This document shows, one piece after another, positions 5,282 through 6,400 of a DNA stretch of 6,400 nt. This DNA is from Thermodesulfovibrionales bacterium. Lineage in GTDB: Bacteria > Nitrospirota > Thermodesulfovibrionia > Thermodesulfovibrionales > SM23-35. The stretch spans positions 1 through 6,400 of the forward strand of contig JALHSV010000217.1 of the NCBI GenBank assembly GCA_022865525.1. Direction: 5' to 3'. Each line of letters starts with the position of its first letter. Positions within the stretch are counted from its first letter, which is position 1. Made by a program: the position numbers and the translations under genes. The notes beneath the pieces were generated by a model. The model did not search any database. It was not told the origin of the DNA and saw nothing but the letters and a program-made list of their open reading frames with translations.

Positions 5282-5806
5282 ATGAAAAAATTCGAAATCA
5301 GGGATGCAGAAATAATGCAAATTGCCATTCGTCAGGAAATTGATCGTTCGGAGGAATCGCGCTACGATCATCGTCTGCATGGTGTGCTTTTGGTAGCAAG
5401 CGATCACACATGCACTGAAGTAGCACGCTTGTTCGGGGAGGATCGCCGAACGATTCAACGTTGGGTCAGCAGATTTGAAGCATCTGGGTTTGATGGCATT
5501 CGCGAGGGAGATCATCCGGGGCGTCCAACCAAGCTCGATGATGAACAGTGGACGAATATAGCCGCTGCGCTTAGGAAAAGCCCTCGTGATTTCGGATACG
5601 AGCAGAACCTCTGGGATGGCAAAATGCTCAGTGAACATTTGAAACAGCAATATAACGTCAGACTTGGCGTACGGCAATGCCAACGGCTGTTCAGTAAGCT
5701 TGGATTTCGTATGCGTAAGCCGAGGCCCCAGATAGCCCAAGCTGATCCTCTTAAAGTCGAAGCTTTTAAAAAAACTTCGCCGCTTGGCAAGAAAAAAGGA
5801 TATTGA
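5282..5806 (+). CDS. IS630-family transposase, N-terminal part (frame 1)
   Basis: DNA-binding half of the transposase, 174 residues. ATG 5282 has the Shine-Dalgarno GGAGGT (5272-5277) 4 nt upstream; an upstream in-frame ATG at 5231 lies inside the terminal repeat and lacks such a site. A helix-turn-helix is visible in CTEVARLFGEDRRTIQRWVS (residues ~41-60), followed by the GRPTKL linker typical of the family and a second helical region ending LFSKLGFRMRKPRPQ. The last ~12 residues (from TSPLGKKKGY back to the A-run) are out-of-frame sequence: the family-like reading AFKKLRRLARKKDIDLW continues in the next frame (+1) after the A7 run at 5768-5774. Alone it binds DNA but has no catalytic residues. 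A promoter within the left end is possible but not convincing. Confidence 0.88.
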   Translation: MKKFEIRDAEIMQIAIRQEIDRSEESRYDHRLHGVLLVASDHTCTEVARLFGEDRRTIQRWVSRFEASGFDGIREGDHPGRPTKLDDEQWTNIAAALRKSPRDFGYEQNLWDGKMLSEHLKQQYNVRLGVRQCQRLFSKLGFRMRKPRPQIAQADPLKVEAFKKTSPLGKKKGY

Positions 5807-6320
5807 TCTGTGGAGTCTGGACGAATGCCATTTCCAACAACACGGTACTCGACTACGGATGTGGATACCACCGGAAACAAAAGACCCAGTATTGAAACTT
5901 GCTCCTACACGCAAATCGGTAGCTTGCTTCGGAGCAGTAAATGTGAAGACTGGCAAGTTTGTTCGATTCACCTGCGACAAGTTCAATGCAGAAACCTTCA
6001 AGGTTTTCCTGATAAAGGTGTTGCGATGTCACCCACGCGGCAAGCGTATGGTGATAGTTTTGGACAATGCCCGATACCACCATGCGATTCTGCTTGCACC
6101 GTTTCTGAAAAAATATCGCCGTGTAATAAGGTTGGAGTTCTTGCCGCCATACAGTCCACAACTGGCTCCGATCGAACGAGTATGGAAGCTTGCCCGGCGT
6201 GTTGCGACACACAACCAGTATTTTGCAACGCTATCCGCGCTTGTCGGAGCTGTCAATTCATGCTTCGACCTATGGAAAAAACCAAATCGCGTATTACAGA
6301 GATTATGCGGCATAAATTAA
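5784..6320 (+). CDS. IS630-family transposase, C-terminal DDE catalytic part (frame 2)
   Basis: Catalytic RNase H-like half. The DDE triad is complete: Asp in LWSLDECHFQQHG (codon 5820), Asp in VIVLDNARYHH (6063) and Glu in PPYSPQLAPIERVWK (6174), with 36 residues between the second Asp and the Glu. The frame is family-like from about 5769 (KKLRRLARKKDID), so translation should enter from the first frame at the A7 run rather than start at TTG 5784, which lacks a ribosome site. A joined product would be about 345 residues, normal for IS630 transposases. The TAA stop lies inside the right terminal repeat. Confidence 0.88.
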   Translation: MARKKDIDLWSLDECHFQQHGTRLRMWIPPETKDPVLKLAPTRKSVACFGAVNVKTGKFVRFTCDKFNAETFKVFLIKVLRCHPRGKRMVIVLDNARYHHAILLAPFLKKYRRVIRLEFLPPYSPQLAPIERVWKLARRVATHNQYFATLSALVGAVNSCFDLWKKPNRVLQRLCGIN

Positions 6321-6331
6321 GTCGCTATGTA
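6302..6331 (-). repeat. IS right terminal inverted repeat
   Basis: Read on the - strand from 6331: TACATAGCGAC, an A/T-rich middle, then CCGCATAAT, matching the left end at 25 of 30 positions. It is followed on the + strand by TA (6332-6333). The transposase stop codon falls within it. Confidence 0.85.
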
Positions 6332-6400
6332 TAGTAATAACTCTAACTGTTTTAACTATGACAATTTCCGGTATTGCCTTTGCACACCCCAGTAAAGGAA

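Larger units (their letters stand above)
5213..6331 (+). mobile_element. IS630-family insertion sequence, 1119 bp
   Basis: Complete-looking element: ~30-bp terminal inverted repeats, a transposase spanning almost the whole length in two overlapping frames, and a TA dinucleotide on each side (5211-5212 and 6332-6333), as expected for the TA-targeting IS630/Tc1-mariner group. About 1.1 kb is normal for the family. The left end lies 24 bp beyond the palindromic repeat, so it sits in intergenic DNA and interrupts no recognisable gene. The near-intact structure suggests a fairly recent arrival, and the frame split may or may not abolish activity. Confidence 0.9.

Noticed and set aside
5210..6001. 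263-codon open frame on the - strand across the IS
   Set aside because: It lies antisense to the two transposase frames, which carry clear HTH and DDE motifs; the antisense protein resembles no family and begins and ends without supporting signals.
6358..6400. ATG-started frame (MTISGIAFAHPSKG) running off the right edge
   Set aside because: Only 14 codons, no Shine-Dalgarno and no recognisable similarity; too little to call.

Overview
This looks like a piece of a bacterial chromosome. Its core is the widely conserved translation cluster thrS-infC-rpmI-rplT-pheS on the + strand, followed by a convergent selD and an IS630-type insertion sequence. A selenocysteine-containing SelD, a long palindromic intergenic repeat and an IS630 element would suit an anaerobic lineage such as Nitrospirota or Desulfobacterota. 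That placement is an impression from the sequences, not something the window proves.

Layout. Bases 1-1656 hold thrS (threonyl-tRNA synthetase), open at the left edge and lacking its first ~90 residues. Bases 1674-1865 hold the remains of infC (initiation factor IF3): the start and the end of the protein are recognisable, but they are joined in frame with roughly 105-110 residues of the middle missing. A near-consensus sigma70-type promoter (1895-1923) then precedes rpmI (L35, 1992-2189), a possible 27-codon small ORF (2200-2283), rplT (L20, 2294-2641) and pheS (PheRS alpha, 2650-3663). pheT, which usually follows pheS, is absent.

On the - strand, selD (3679-4728) ends 15 bp from the pheS stop. 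It must be read through an in-frame UGA at codon 18 (4675-4677), at the position of the catalytic Cys17 of E. coli SelD, so it encodes a selenoprotein. A SECIS-like hairpin lies just downstream of the UGA. A plain ORF call starts after the UGA and loses the active site.

Bases 4729-5094 are AT-rich and I see no gene there. Bases 5095-5188 form a long imperfect palindrome with an 18-bp perfect core, of the dispersed-repeat type. Bases 5213-6331 are a complete IS630-family element with ~30-bp terminal inverted repeats and flanking TA. Its transposase is split into two overlapping frames at an A7 run. The last 69 bases (6332-6400) carry nothing I can identify.

How the genes work together: ThrRS and PheRS alpha charge tRNAs, L35 and L20 are early 50S assembly proteins, and IF3 would control start-codon selection. 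SelD makes selenophosphate, which is needed for Sec-tRNA and therefore for SelD itself. The observations most worth checking are the in-frame deletion in the normally essential infC and the Sec-dependent SelD.
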